From Candidatus Rokubacteria bacterium 13_1_40CM_69_27 (GTDB lineage: Bacteria > Methylomirabilota > Methylomirabilia > Rokubacteriales > CSP1-6), in contig MNEF01000094.1 in the NCBI GenBank assembly GCA_001917535.1, forward strand, positions 1-64,000: a DNA stretch of 64,000 bases. Reading direction: 5' to 3'. The notes under the pieces were generated by a model. That model worked only from the letters and a program-made list of their open reading frames with translations, was not told the DNA's origin and searched no databases. Positions 45,841-57,051 of this stretch are shown here, piece after piece (positions within the stretch are counted from its first letter, which is position 1; every line of letters begins with the position of its first letter). The position numbers and the translations under genes are program-made.

Positions 45841-46641
45841 TCAGATTTTCAGGCCCTTGACGACATACTCCTGGGCGAACAGCGTGACGATGAGGGCCGG
45901 GCCGATGGCCATGACCGCGGTGGCGCTCATCAGGTGCCACTCGATGCCCGTCTCGTGGACGAACTGGGCCATGCGGACGGTGAGCATCGTGGTCCGGCTG
46001 CCGGTGAGGATCAAGGCGAAGAGGAACTCGTTCCAGGTGTAGAGCCAGGACAGGATGAAGAGCGCCACGATCCCCGGCGTGGCCATGGGGAGCGCGATCC
46101 GGATGAACGCCCCCCAGCGCGAGCAGCCGTCGATGTACGCCGCGTACTCGGCCTCGGGCTCGATCCCATCGAAGAAGCCCTTCATGATCCAGGAGAAGAA
46201 GCAGATGTGGATGGCGATGTGGGGCAGGAGCAGCCCCAGGTACGTGTCCAGGATGCCCATCCACTGGGTGAGCAGATAGAGCGGGATGACCCAGGAGATG
46301 TAGGGGATGCAGCGGAAGAGGTAGATGAGGCCGAACCAGAGGTTGCTGGCGGCGCCCGAAAAGCGGGAGAGCATGTAGCCGGAGGTGATGGTGACCGCCA
46401 GCGAGAAGACCGTGGCCAGCGTCGCGATGAGCGCGCTGTTGACGAAGGCCTCCTTCATCTCCGGCTTGGCCAGCGCCTCGGCGAAGTTGCCCAGTGTAAA
46501 CTCCGTGCCGCGGTGGACGTAGAAGACCCCGGAGGCCGGGCGGATCGCCGTCAGCACCATCCAGGCCACCGGCAAGACCAGGAGCAGCGTCACCCCGGTG
46601 ACCGCCAGCCCGAAGAACGCCCGCTTCCACCCCGGGGCTAT
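45841..46641 (-). CDS. ABC sugar-type transporter permease (MalG family)
   Basis: Six hydrophobic segments, starting AFFGLAVTGVTLLLVLPVAWMVL, and the EAA loop EYAAYIDGCSRWGAFIRIALPMATPG that docks with the ATPase. No ATG, GTG or TTG precedes the first helix in frame. A perfectly spaced GGAGG is followed seven bases later by ATA, which overlaps the MalF stop (ATAG); I place the start there (46641). A later GTG would remove part of helix 1. Pairs with MalF. Confidence 0.85.
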   Translation of the reverse strand: MAPGWKRAFFGLAVTGVTLLLVLPVAWMVLTAIRPASGVFYVHRGTEFTLGNFAEALAKPEMKEAFVNSALIATLATVFSLAVTITSGYMLSRFSGAASNLWFGLIYLFRCIPYISWVIPLYLLTQWMGILDTYLGLLLPHIAIHICFFSWIMKGFFDGIEPEAEYAAYIDGCSRWGAFIRIALPMATPGIVALFILSWLYTWNEFLFALILTGSRTTMLTVRMAQFVHETGIEWHLMSATAVMAIGPALIVTLFAQEYVVKGLKI

Positions 46642-47579
46642 CGCGACACCTCCACCACGTAGCTCAGGACTTTGTAGAGCACACCGCCCACGACCATGAT
46701 GATGCCCGCGCCGATCATGGAGGCCGCCGCCCCCAGATCGAAGTTCAGGTACACGAAGGCCTGCTTGTAGGCGTAGATGCTGAAGACCTCGGTGGAGCGC
46801 GCCGGGCCCCCCTTGGTGATCGTCCACACGATGTCGAAGACGCGGAAGGCGTCGATCGTCCGGATGGTGATGCAGACCATCAAGACGGGTCGGAGGAGTG
46901 GCAGCGTGATGTTGCGGAACACCTGCCAGGGGCCGGCGCCGTCCATCCGCGCCGCCTCGTGAGGCTCGACCGGCAGCGTCTGGAGCGCGGCCAGGATCAG
47001 GAGGGTGAACCACGGCGTCCACAGCCAGATGTCGGTCCCGATGACGATGGCCAGGCTGGTCCACCGGCTCACCAGCCAGGCCACCGGCTCCAGGCCGAGC
47101 GCTTCGAGGATCACGTTGGCGATGCCGAACTGATCGTTGAACATCCACGTGATCATGATCGCGGCCACCACGGGCGGCACCATCAGGGGCAGGAGAATGG
47201 CGGTGCGGACGAGCCGCTGGCCCCGGAAGCGCCGGTTGATCAGCGTGGCCAGCCCGAGCCCGGCCAGGAGCCCGCCGCTCACCGAGGCCAGCATGAAGAG
47301 GAAGGTGTTGGGCAGGACGGTGCCGTAGAAGAGCGGGTCGGCCAGGATGCGGCGGTAATTGGCGAGCCCGACGAAGGTCTTCTGGGGGTTGAAGAGGCTC
47401 CAGCTCCGGAAGCTCGCGTTGGCGCCGATCAGGATGGGCACGATCTGAAAGGCCACCAGGATCACCAGGGCGGGGAGGATGAGCGCGAGCATGAACCGCT
47501 GGCGCTCCCCGAATCTCCCCCGCCGGCGGGGAGCGAGTGTCGTTGCCGTCGCTGGTTCAACTGTCGTCCGAAGCGCCAT
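46638..47579 (-). CDS. ABC sugar-type transporter permease (MalF family)
   Basis: 313 residues from ATG at 47579 (MALRTTVEP). Versions starting further upstream read through repeat copy F. Six membrane segments and the EAA motif EPHEAARMDGAGPWQVFRNITLPLLRPV. Forms the channel with MalG and is fed by the binding protein 125 bases upstream. No ATPase gene occurs in the operon, so a shared MalK-type ATPase from elsewhere is implied. Confidence 0.92.
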   Translation of the reverse strand: MALRTTVEPATATTLAPRRRGRFGERQRFMLALILPALVILVAFQIVPILIGANASFRSWSLFNPQKTFVGLANYRRILADPLFYGTVLPNTFLFMLASVSGGLLAGLGLATLINRRFRGQRLVRTAILLPLMVPPVVAAIMITWMFNDQFGIANVILEALGLEPVAWLVSRWTSLAIVIGTDIWLWTPWFTLLILAALQTLPVEPHEAARMDGAGPWQVFRNITLPLLRPVLMVCITIRTIDAFRVFDIVWTITKGGPARSTEVFSIYAYKQAFVYLNFDLGAAASMIGAGIIMVVGGVLYKVLSYVVEVSR

Positions 47580-47595
47580 CGAAAGGATCGTCGCT

Positions 47596-47702
47596 TTCGA
47601 GCGCCGGCTTCGCCGGCGCAACCCTATTGGGGAGGTTCGGAGGGGGCCGCGAGGCCCCCTCTGACTATGGATCTCGGAAGGGGGGCGAAGCCCCCCTCCG
47701 AG
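47596..47702 (-). repeat. Two-hairpin intergenic repeat, copy F (double stem 1)
   Basis: Read on the minus strand: directly after the binding-protein stop comes stem CGGAGGGGGG-CTTCG-CCCCCCTTCCG (47675-47700), spacer GATCCATAGTC, a second stem 1 (47638-47663), linker AACCTCCCCAATAGGG, stem 2 GCGCCGGCGAAGCCGGCGC (47601-47619) and TCGAAA. The spacer is identical to that of copy E, 4.7 kb away in the opposite orientation. Confidence 0.88.
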
Positions 47703-47703
47703 T

Positions 47704-49020
47704 TCAGCTCCGCGCCGCGATCTCGCTCATCATCTTCGCCCCTTCGGCCAGCGTCGGCTTGATGGCGTCCCGAGGGCCGGTGACCGCCTTGACCATGTGG
47801 TCGATGCCGGTGGCGAAGAATTCGGGCCAGCGGGCGAAGTAGAACGCGCCGTGGATGATCTTCTCCGACTCCACCGTGGCCGCCCGGAACTTCCGGAACA
47901 CCGCGTCGGTCTTGATGAGCTCCTTCTGGACCTCCTCGTTGGGCGGAAAGCCGCCGGTGGTCTTCCAGAGGTCGACCTGGGCCTCGCGGTTCAGGTTGAT
48001 CCAGTTGAGCAGCTCCTTGGCCATCTTCTTCTTGGCCGGGTCGATGTGGCTCGGAATCGCCCACGCCCAGGCGTCGCGCCAGGCGATGGACTTGAACTTC
48101 GCGCGCGGCCCCATCGGGAACGAAGCCACGCTGATCTTCCCGGCGACCTTGGACTGCTTGGGGTCGTTGAACTTCCCGTACAGCGTCGTGTCGGCCATGG
48201 TGATGGCGGCGTCGCCGGCCATGAAGATCGCGTTGGCGTCGTCGCGCGAGTAGCCGGGCTGGCCGGGCGGCACGATCTTGTGCGTCTTGATGTTGTCCCA
48301 CCAGAACTCGACGGCCTGCACCGCCTCCGGCTCGGCGATCGCCGCTTTCCAGCCGTGCCGGCCGAGCTCCTCGTTGCGGCGCTCGTGGATCGGCAGCATG
48401 AGATCACCGCCGTTGGCCCAGATGGACCAGAAGAAGGTAAACCAGCCGTGGGGGTACTTCATGCCGCCGGCGAACCCCCACTTGACCTTGCCGTCCTTCT
48501 GGAGGCGCTGGCAGGTCTTCACCAGGTTGTCCCAGGTCCGCGGGAACTCGCTCTCCTTGAGGAGATCGGTGCGATAGAAAAACGTCCCGATCGTCTCCAC
48601 GAAGGCCACGCCCGTATCCTTGCCCTCCCACACGAACGGCGGCTCATAGAGAAACCGGCTCATCTTCTTGATAGCGGGCACGTCGTCGACGGGCTCCAGG
48701 TAGCGCCCCCAGAGCTGGCCCCAGTCGTCGTTGTGCCAGATGACATCGTACTGGCCGCCTCTCGATGTCAGATTGGCGGTCATCTTTTCGACGTAGACTT
48801 CGTATGAAGTCGGTACCAGCGTGAGCGCTACCTTGTGCTCGGTCGCCCAGACCTTCATCCACTTGATCGAGTTCTCGTGGATGGGGTGCGGCATGTAGCC
48901 GATCTTGAGGTCCATCTGCTGGGCCCCAGCCGGGGCCGCGGCGCCGAGGCCGAGCGCCAGGCCCCCGCCCACGGTTCTGAGGAACGTCCGTCGGTTCACG
49001 GTGACGCGCTGCTCGCTCAT
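47704..49020 (-). CDS. ABC extracellular solute-binding protein (family 1), Tat-exported
   Basis: 438 residues from ATG at 49020, after AGGAGGACGCCAG. N-terminus has a twin-arginine signal (VNRRTFLRTVGGGLALGLGA) with cleavage near AGAQQ, so it is exported folded. The mature part (DLKIGYMPHPIHENSIKW, IWHNDDWGQLWGRYLEPVDD) has the family 1 binding-protein layout. Ligand unknown; the operon with MaoC and CaiB points to a carboxylic acid or a compound converted to one. Long frames extending upstream to 51294 are not real. Confidence 0.92.
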   Translation of the reverse strand: MSEQRVTVNRRTFLRTVGGGLALGLGAAAPAGAQQMDLKIGYMPHPIHENSIKWMKVWATEHKVALTLVPTSYEVYVEKMTANLTSRGGQYDVIWHNDDWGQLWGRYLEPVDDVPAIKKMSRFLYEPPFVWEGKDTGVAFVETIGTFFYRTDLLKESEFPRTWDNLVKTCQRLQKDGKVKWGFAGGMKYPHGWFTFFWSIWANGGDLMLPIHERRNEELGRHGWKAAIAEPEAVQAVEFWWDNIKTHKIVPPGQPGYSRDDANAIFMAGDAAITMADTTLYGKFNDPKQSKVAGKISVASFPMGPRAKFKSIAWRDAWAWAIPSHIDPAKKKMAKELLNWINLNREAQVDLWKTTGGFPPNEEVQKELIKTDAVFRKFRAATVESEKIIHGAFYFARWPEFFATGIDHMVKAVTGPRDAIKPTLAEGAKMMSEIAARS

Positions 49021-49158
49021 CTGGCGTCCTCCTCTGGCGCGGGAGGTTCGTATCGGGCGGTGGTTGGAGTGCAAGGCATAGCATCTCCGGCCGCACGCCC
49101 GCAACTCGAAATTTGCCCGCCGTTCGCATATCTTCGAGAGGGGGTTGCAAGGACAACC

Positions 49159-50856
49159 ATGACGCCCCGGACACGCATCGGCCTGGCGGTCCTGCTGGCG
49201 ATCGCCTTTCCCACACCCCGTGTCGGCCACGCCGAGTGGTGGAAGGAGCCGCCCGCCAGCCGCCTCGATCAGAAGATCGTCGATGCGTCGGGTCAGACCG
49301 CGGCGCGGCTCAGGTGGGACGACGGCTCCATCCAGGTCAGGGCGCGGGCCACCACGGACGGGCCGCCCGCGCCCGATCAGGCCGACGAGCGAGCGCGGGC
49401 GCTGGACGCCGCGCGCCAGCGCGCGCAGCTCAAGCTGGCGGAGATCGTCGAGGGGGTGACGATCGACGGCGCCACCGACGTGAAGAACGCGATGGCCAGC
49501 GAGCCGACGGTGCGCTCGGCGGTGCAGGCGCGGCTGCGGGGCGCCGTGGTCGTCAGCGAGACCGTCGGCGACCGGTCCGACGGCTCGGCGTGGGCCGAGG
49601 TCGCGCTGGAGCTGCGCTTGCGGGGGACCGGCGGCCTCACCGAGCCGGTCGTCGCCTGGGCGGCGTCGCGTCCCGCCAGCCCCTACCGCCCGGATCCCGG
49701 CTTCCGCGTCGACGAGCCCTACACGGGTCTCATCGTGGATGCGTCGGACGCCGGTTTCTCGCCCGCGCTGGCGCCACGGCTGATCGAGGAGGGCTCCGGC
49801 GCCGTCGTCTTCGGGCCGCAGATGATCCAGTTCGCGGCCATGAGCCAGCAGGGGCCCGCGGGATACGCGGTGGCGATCAGCGAGGCGCGCCAGAACGGAC
49901 GCGTGGGCGCCAATCCACTCATCGTCCGGGCGACCGGCGCCGCGGGCGAGCGGCGGGGAGACCTCCTGCTGGCGCCCAAGGATGCCCAGCGCGTGCTGGC
50001 GGCCGATCGCGGAGGGCGTTTCCTGGGCAGGGCGGCCGTGGTCGTCGTCCTCGGCAAGGAGCAGCGCGAGCTCACGGTACCGCCCGGCAAGCGCCACGCG
50101 CTCGTCATCGGGATCGACGACTACCCGCAGGGGTCCCCCAGCGGCGACGCCAAGCTGAGCTATGCCGTGCGCGACGCGCAAACGCTCGCCCAGCTCCTGA
50201 CCCGGGCGCCCGGGTTCGGCCCCGACGGCGTCACGCTGCTCGAGAACGCCACCCGCGACCTGGTGATCGGGGCGCTGCGCGCCTTGCGCGCGCGGGTGAG
50301 CGACGAGGACAGCGTGATCGTCTTCTTCGCGGGGCACGGCGCGGTGGGGCCGGGAGGCGACGGGCGCCTCCATCACTACCTGCTTCCGCACGACGGCCAG
50401 CTCGCCGATCTCGCAGGGACCGCACTGATGGACGATCGCCTCGAGGAGCTGATCGGTCAGCTCCCCACCCGGCAGGTGGTCGTGCTCCTCGATGCCGGCT
50501 ACGTGGGCGGTGGGACCGGGACGATGCGCGCGCGGGGCCTCACGAATCCTTCCGCGACGCCGCTGCCGAAGCCACCGATCGAGGCCGGCGTCGGGCGCGT
50601 CGTCATCTCGGCCGGCACGCCCGATCATCCGGCGTTCGAGGACGACCAGCGGGGTGGTCTCTTCACCTCGTTCCTCGTGGAGGGCCTGCGCGGCGCCGCC
50701 GATCTCAACGGCGACGGGGCCGTCACGGTGCTCGAGCTCTACCAGTACGTGGCTCCCCGCCTCGGAGACTACGCGTGGCGGCAGTACCACGTCGAGCAGA
50801 CGCCCCTGCTCGAGATCCGCGGGCCGTCGGGGGAGATCGTGCTGATACGGCGGTGA
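49159..50856 (+). CDS. LPP20-domain plus caspase-like (C14) protein lacking the catalytic Cys
   Basis: 565 residues from ATG at 49159. Signal peptide 1-25. Residues ~76-156 match the LPP20-like domain (ARALDAARQRAQLKLAEIV, GVTIDGATDVKN, VRGAVVVSE-type strands). Residues ~310-510 are a caspase/C14 domain: KRHALVIGIDDYP, VRDAQTLAQLL, His393 in FFAGHGA. The Cys motif normally reads LLDACYSGG; here it is LLDAGYVGG with Gly447, so protease activity is unlikely. Residues 515-526 (DLNGDGAVTVLE) look like a calcium-binding EF-hand/dockerin-type loop. Likely periplasmic; possibly a pseudoprotease scaffold. Confidence 0.85.
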   Translation: MTPRTRIGLAVLLAIAFPTPRVGHAEWWKEPPASRLDQKIVDASGQTAARLRWDDGSIQVRARATTDGPPAPDQADERARALDAARQRAQLKLAEIVEGVTIDGATDVKNAMASEPTVRSAVQARLRGAVVVSETVGDRSDGSAWAEVALELRLRGTGGLTEPVVAWAASRPASPYRPDPGFRVDEPYTGLIVDASDAGFSPALAPRLIEEGSGAVVFGPQMIQFAAMSQQGPAGYAVAISEARQNGRVGANPLIVRATGAAGERRGDLLLAPKDAQRVLAADRGGRFLGRAAVVVVLGKEQRELTVPPGKRHALVIGIDDYPQGSPSGDAKLSYAVRDAQTLAQLLTRAPGFGPDGVTLLENATRDLVIGALRALRARVSDEDSVIVFFAGHGAVGPGGDGRLHHYLLPHDGQLADLAGTALMDDRLEELIGQLPTRQVVVLLDAGYVGGGTGTMRARGLTNPSATPLPKPPIEAGVGRVVISAGTPDHPAFEDDQRGGLFTSFLVEGLRGAADLNGDGAVTVLELYQYVAPRLGDYAWRQYHVEQTPLLEIRGPSGEIVLIRR

Positions 50857-50867
50857 GAGATGCAGCC

Positions 50868-51389
50868 CTAGATCAACCTGTCGAGTACCTCGGCCGGGAC
50901 CATCCGGCGCAATCCGGGATGCGCTTCGAGCAGACGCGCGATGTCCGCCAGGTCCTTCTGGCGCTTGCTCGGGCGCCGGGACGGATCCAGGACGGCCCAG
51001 ATCTTCCCCTGGAGAACGTCTTGGAGATGGGCCACCGGCAAGCGCACACCCAAGACGTCTCGCACCGTGGCCCGGTCCACGAACGCGCCGTACCTCTGGT
51101 CGGTCTGGATCTGCACCCTGAGGTCGGAGCCAGGCTCCGAGACATTCAGGCTGTGGGCAAAACGTTCCACTCTGAAGGCCCCTCGCATCAGGCGCTCGAC
51201 CTGGGGAAGCTGGTCGACGGCGACGGCGAGGTCCAGGTCGAGGCTCACGACCGGTTCGACGTACGCGTTCACCCCCTGGCCGCCGACGACGCAATATCGG
51301 ATCCCGTGATCGCGCAGGATGGCGATCAACCGATCGAGGAAATCGGTCGTGTCCGCCGTCACGGTCTTCCAGAACGCCAGCGCGCGCAT
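50868..51389 (-). CDS. Nucleotidyltransferase (AbiEii/toxin-like)
   Basis: 173 residues from ATG at 51389 (MRALAFWKTVTADTTDF). The nucleotidyltransferase core shows YCVVGGQGVNAYVEP followed by VSLDLDLAV, the G-G then D-x-D metal motif, and a helical C-terminus with KRQKDLADIARLLEAHP, as in the AbiEii/DUF1814-like set. Such proteins are often toxins of type IV toxin-antitoxin pairs, but no antitoxin gene adjoins it; it is tail to tail with the caspase-like gene. Confidence 0.8.
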   Translation of the reverse strand: MRALAFWKTVTADTTDFLDRLIAILRDHGIRYCVVGGQGVNAYVEPVVSLDLDLAVAVDQLPQVERLMRGAFRVERFAHSLNVSEPGSDLRVQIQTDQRYGAFVDRATVRDVLGVRLPVAHLQDVLQGKIWAVLDPSRRPSKRQKDLADIARLLEAHPGLRRMVPAEVLDRLI

Positions 51390-51474
51390 GTCAACTCGCT
51401 CCCTACGATAGCAGGAGACCACGGCGGTCGTCATAACCCACGTCGGGCTGGCGCCTGCGGGTCGGGCGGCTGGT

Positions 51475-52857
51475 CTACGCCGTCGCCGGGGCCGGGGCGG
51501 CGGTGGGACGCGTCCCGATGGGCTCCTCGCGAATGAGCAGGCTGAGGCCGGCGGCCAGGATGGCCATCAACGCCGCGGAGACGAACGCGCTCGCATAGCT
51601 GCCCGTCCACTCGAAGATCCAGCCCGCCAGCGCGGCGCCGAGCGCGGCCCCGACCTGGTGGGAGAAGAAGATCCAGCCGCTGAGCTCGCCCACCGAGTAG
51701 CGCCCGAAGATGTTGGCGGTCAGCGTCGTCGTCGGCGGCACCGTCGAGATGTAGTTGAGGCCGAAGAGGGCGGCCCACACGTGCAGTGACGGCACGTTCC
51801 ACACGTAGAGCAGGAAGATCAGGGAGAGGCCGCGGATGAAGTAGTAGAAGGCCAGCGGCCCCCGGCGCCCGAAGCGGTCGCAGATCCAGCCCGAGCCGAC
51901 CGTGCCCATGATGTTCATCGCGCCCATCACCCCCAGCGCGGCGGAGGCCTGGAAGGGCGTGAAGTTGTGCTCCAGCGCGTGGGGCATGAAGTGGGTGAGG
52001 ACCACGCCGTTGGAGGTGTAGCCGCAAACGAAGAAGGTCGCCATCAGGAGCCAGAAGGGCAGCGTCTGGGCCGCGTCCACGACGGAGACGCGCTCGGCGG
52101 CGACGGTGGCGGCGGCCTGCGCCGCGCTCCGGATGGATCCGGCGGCGCCGTAGGGCCGGAGCCCGCGATCCTCCGGATTGTTGCCGATGAGCCACAGGCC
52201 GACGGGGAGCACGAGCACCAGGAGGCCCAGGCCCAGCCAGAAGTAGCTCGTGCGCCAGCCGTACCAGACCGTCAGGGCCATAGCCAGCGGGATCACAACG
52301 AGCTGTCCGGCCGACATGCCGCCCGCCGCGATCCCGATGGCCAGCCCCCGCCGCGCCTCGAACCAGCGGGCCACCACCGTCGAGCCGGTGGTTATGGCGA
52401 CGCCCCCGGCGCCCAGCGCCATGAACAGACCGGCGGTGACGTAGACGTGCCAGAGCTGTTGCACGAAGGCCGATCCGAGCGAGCCGAGGCCCAGCAGGAG
52501 CAGGGCGCTGCCGATGACGGCGCGGGGTCCCCAGCGATCGGCCATCCGTCCCACCAGCGGCCCGGCGGCGCCGAGCAGGAGCAGGGAGATCGCGGCGGCA
52601 CCGGACAGTGCGCCGCGGCTCCAGCCGAACTCCGCCTCCATGGGCTTGATGTAGACGCCGAAGACGGAGCGAAGCCCGGAGGCGGCCATCATGCAGAGGG
52701 TGAGCGCGGCCAGGACGACCCAGGCCGGGTGCAGCCGGCGGGATTCGATTAGGGGTGCGACCGCAGAGGACGTAGGTGAGGCGGCGAGCGTCCGGGGCCG
52801 TATTGGAGTGACTAGGCGTCGCGCTTGCCAGTGGTATCGCGTACCTGACCGAGCCAC
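51475..52857 (-). CDS. MFS transporter
   Basis: About 460 residues with twelve hydrophobic helices. The first helix starts at HPAWVVLAALTLCMMAASG; the MFS loop motif is GRMADRWGPRAVIG (after helix 2), with a similar DRFGRRGPLAFY in the second half. It resembles the monocarboxylate/oxalate-formate branch (EAEFGWSRGALSGAAAISLL). No ATG or TTG is near the expected start; the best canonical choice is GTG at 52857, overlapping the upstream gene by 46 bases. The true start may lie closer to 52745. Probably carboxylate uptake or export. Confidence 0.85.
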   Translation of the reverse strand: MARSGTRYHWQARRLVTPIRPRTLAASPTSSAVAPLIESRRLHPAWVVLAALTLCMMAASGLRSVFGVYIKPMEAEFGWSRGALSGAAAISLLLLGAAGPLVGRMADRWGPRAVIGSALLLLGLGSLGSAFVQQLWHVYVTAGLFMALGAGGVAITTGSTVVARWFEARRGLAIGIAAGGMSAGQLVVIPLAMALTVWYGWRTSYFWLGLGLLVLVLPVGLWLIGNNPEDRGLRPYGAAGSIRSAAQAAATVAAERVSVVDAAQTLPFWLLMATFFVCGYTSNGVVLTHFMPHALEHNFTPFQASAALGVMGAMNIMGTVGSGWICDRFGRRGPLAFYYFIRGLSLIFLLYVWNVPSLHVWAALFGLNYISTVPPTTTLTANIFGRYSVGELSGWIFFSHQVGAALGAALAGWIFEWTGSYASAFVSAALMAILAAGLSLLIREEPIGTRPTAAPAPATA

Positions 52858-53363
52858 GCCGCCAGCTTTTCGAAGTCCTTTCCGGTCAGCCGGTATCGCT
52901 TCTCCTCGATGAGCTTCAGTGCATCGGACGTGAACGTCGAGGTTGTCGCGATCAACCCCCGCGTTGCTTCTCGCTCTTCTACCTCGTAAGCGAACTGCTT
53001 GACCACGGGTTCGCCGACCTTGTGATCCTCGGCGAACCTCTTGCACTGCACGATCACCAACTCGTGCCCCAGATCGCCGCGCCGCTCCGCGAAGATGTCT
53101 ACTCCGCCGTCTCGCCCCCGGCCTCCCAGAATGACATCTGGATAACCCTGGTTGCGCAGAAGCTCGGCCACGAGTTCCTGAAAAGCCCAGGCAGACAGGC
53201 CGTAGAGTCCACGAGGATTCTCGATAAGGTGGCTGATGAGTCTTGGGTCGGTGATCGGTATGACGCCCGACGCGAATTGTTCAGGCGTGATCACTCGGCT
53301 CTCGTCCGCCCGAAGGCTCTGTTCGGGTGTCCAGCCGCCCTGCAAGGCCAGCAGCAACGACAT
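52812..53363 (-). CDS. Mrr-type restriction endonuclease-like protein
   Basis: 183 residues. The central to C-terminal part has the Mrr catalytic fold: ELVAELLRNQGY, then GRDGGVDIF (catalytic Asp), ELVIVQCKRF (QxK motif) and KVGEPVVKQFAYEV, ending with GLIATTSTFTSDAL. Mrr proteins cleave modified or foreign DNA. The first ~55 residues are unique. It lies next to a nucleotidyltransferase and a secreted protein in a section less GC-rich than the rest. Confidence 0.88.
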   Translation of the reverse strand: MSLLLALQGGWTPEQSLRADESRVITPEQFASGVIPITDPRLISHLIENPRGLYGLSAWAFQELVAELLRNQGYPDVILGGRGRDGGVDIFAERRGDLGHELVIVQCKRFAEDHKVGEPVVKQFAYEVEEREATRGLIATTSTFTSDALKLIEEKRYRLTGKDFEKLAAWLGQVRDTTGKRDA

Positions 53364-53369
53364 GGCTCA

Positions 53370-53397
53370 ATAGTAAGCCGCGCCGTTGACGCACCAA
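53370..53397 (-). promoter_or_regulatory. Promoter for the Mrr-like gene
   Basis: Minus-strand TTGGTG (53392-53397) and TACTAT (53370-53375), 16 bp apart; the -10 ends six bases before the ATG, so a leaderless mRNA is predicted. Confidence 0.45.
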
Positions 53398-53661
53398 GCT
53401 CGGGAGAGCCGCTGTGTGCCGTGCCTGATATCCCGTGTTGTCAGGACAGGCGAAACTGCGTTGCTATTTCGTTGCCACGGGCGGGGGTGTTTCTGGGTGA
53501 TTTTGGGGTTCGGGAGCTCCGGGCATCGTCACCGGAACCCCCGGAGAACTTCAAGAGTGCCGGGGTTTGGTGGTGGCCCCGGCGGGACCCGCGCGCTTTA
53601 GGTTGACGGTGCCACTGCGCACCGTGTACCGGCGGGCGGCGTGACGCGCGCGTCGTCGACC

Positions 53662-54117
53662 TCAGTCTCCGGGGGTATAGGCGAAGCGGAGCTTGCTCGC
53701 GCTCACGACGGTCCCCCCACGGTTTCGGGTCAGTGTGCCAACGAGTATGATCCTGTCCCTGTCGCTGTCGTTCTCGATTGGCTGAGGCTTCGCAATGAAC
53801 CGACCGCGGAAGCCGAAGCTCTCTCCATTGACGCTCGCTGTGGTGAAGGTGATGTCGTCTCCCTTGAGGGAGACACTGCGAAATGGGAAGTCCCGCCACC
53901 GTTCTTCGGTGCCTATGCGAATCAGCCCCTTCGGACTTCCAGAAGGCACAAATCGCTTATCTATAAGGGCGATCCACTGGAGATCGGCGAAGCCTGGTGG
54001 GGGGTTCACCGGCATGTAGTACCCGGCTCGCTCCGTGTCGTCGGCGCCTGCGACTTGGGGAAAGTACAGGCCCAAAATCAACACGCCGATGCACACGCAA
54101 GCAACACAGCGGACCAT
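53662..54117 (-). CDS. Secreted hypothetical protein
   Basis: 151 residues from ATG at 54117; an upstream start at 54159 adds 14 non-hydrophobic residues. Signal peptide MVRCVACVCIGVLILGLYF with cleavage near VAGADD. The mature part is beta-rich (GYYMPVNPPPGFADLQWIAL, RFPFRSVSL-type strands, IILVGTLTRNRGG). No family recognised. A TGC-TAAGTT box (54125-54133) ends seven bases before the ATG. The bases on its left (53376-53661) hold no convincing gene. Confidence 0.65.
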   Translation of the reverse strand: MVRCVACVCIGVLILGLYFPQVAGADDTERAGYYMPVNPPPGFADLQWIALIDKRFVPSGSPKGLIRIGTEERWRDFPFRSVSLKGDDITFTTASVNGESFGFRGRFIAKPQPIENDSDRDRIILVGTLTRNRGGTVVSASKLRFAYTPGD

Positions 54118-54360
54118 TATGAAGAACTTAGCACGGCACCCGTAACCCGAGACGGACACGGCCGTTCGAAACGCTCAGGCCGGGAGCGCCCCCGCGGTGG
54201 CGGTCCGGTTCCGGGAATCTCGCAGCCGGTGGTGCCCTGCGCGCCGTCTTGGCTGGTAGTTCTGCGCCGGCGGCAGCGGACGACGGCACTAAGTCAGCGT
54301 CGCACCGAACGAATCGACCACCTACGGTTGGATCCCCCGGCGGGATTCGACCCTAACCGC

Positions 54361-54434
54361 TTCGAGCGCCGGCTTCGCCGGCGCAATCCAGTCCTGGGGG
54401 GAGGTCTCGGAGGGGGCCGTCGAGGCCCCCTCCG
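54361..54434 (-). repeat. Two-hairpin intergenic repeat, copy G
   Basis: Minus-strand order after the clpB stop: stem 1 CGGAGGGGGC with GCCCCCTCCG, loop CTCGACG (54408-54434); linker AGACCTCCCCCCAGGA; stem 2 GCGCCGGCGAAGCCGGCGC (54366-54384); TCGAA. Stem 1 begins 3 bases after the stop codon. The rest of the gap 54118-54360 shows nothing recognisable. Confidence 0.88.
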
Positions 54435-54437
54435 ACG

Positions 54438-57041
<2,604 letters not shown>

Positions 57042-57051
57042 ACGCGACTCC

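Noticed and set aside
47704..51294. An open frame of 1196 codons upstream of the binding-protein gene
   Set aside because: The clear Tat signal and ribosome site at 49020 fix the start; the upstream part is antisense to the caspase-like gene.
53364..53661. Plus-strand frame starting near 53386
   Set aside because: Rich in Arg/Gly/Cys without domain or ribosome site; treated as intergenic.
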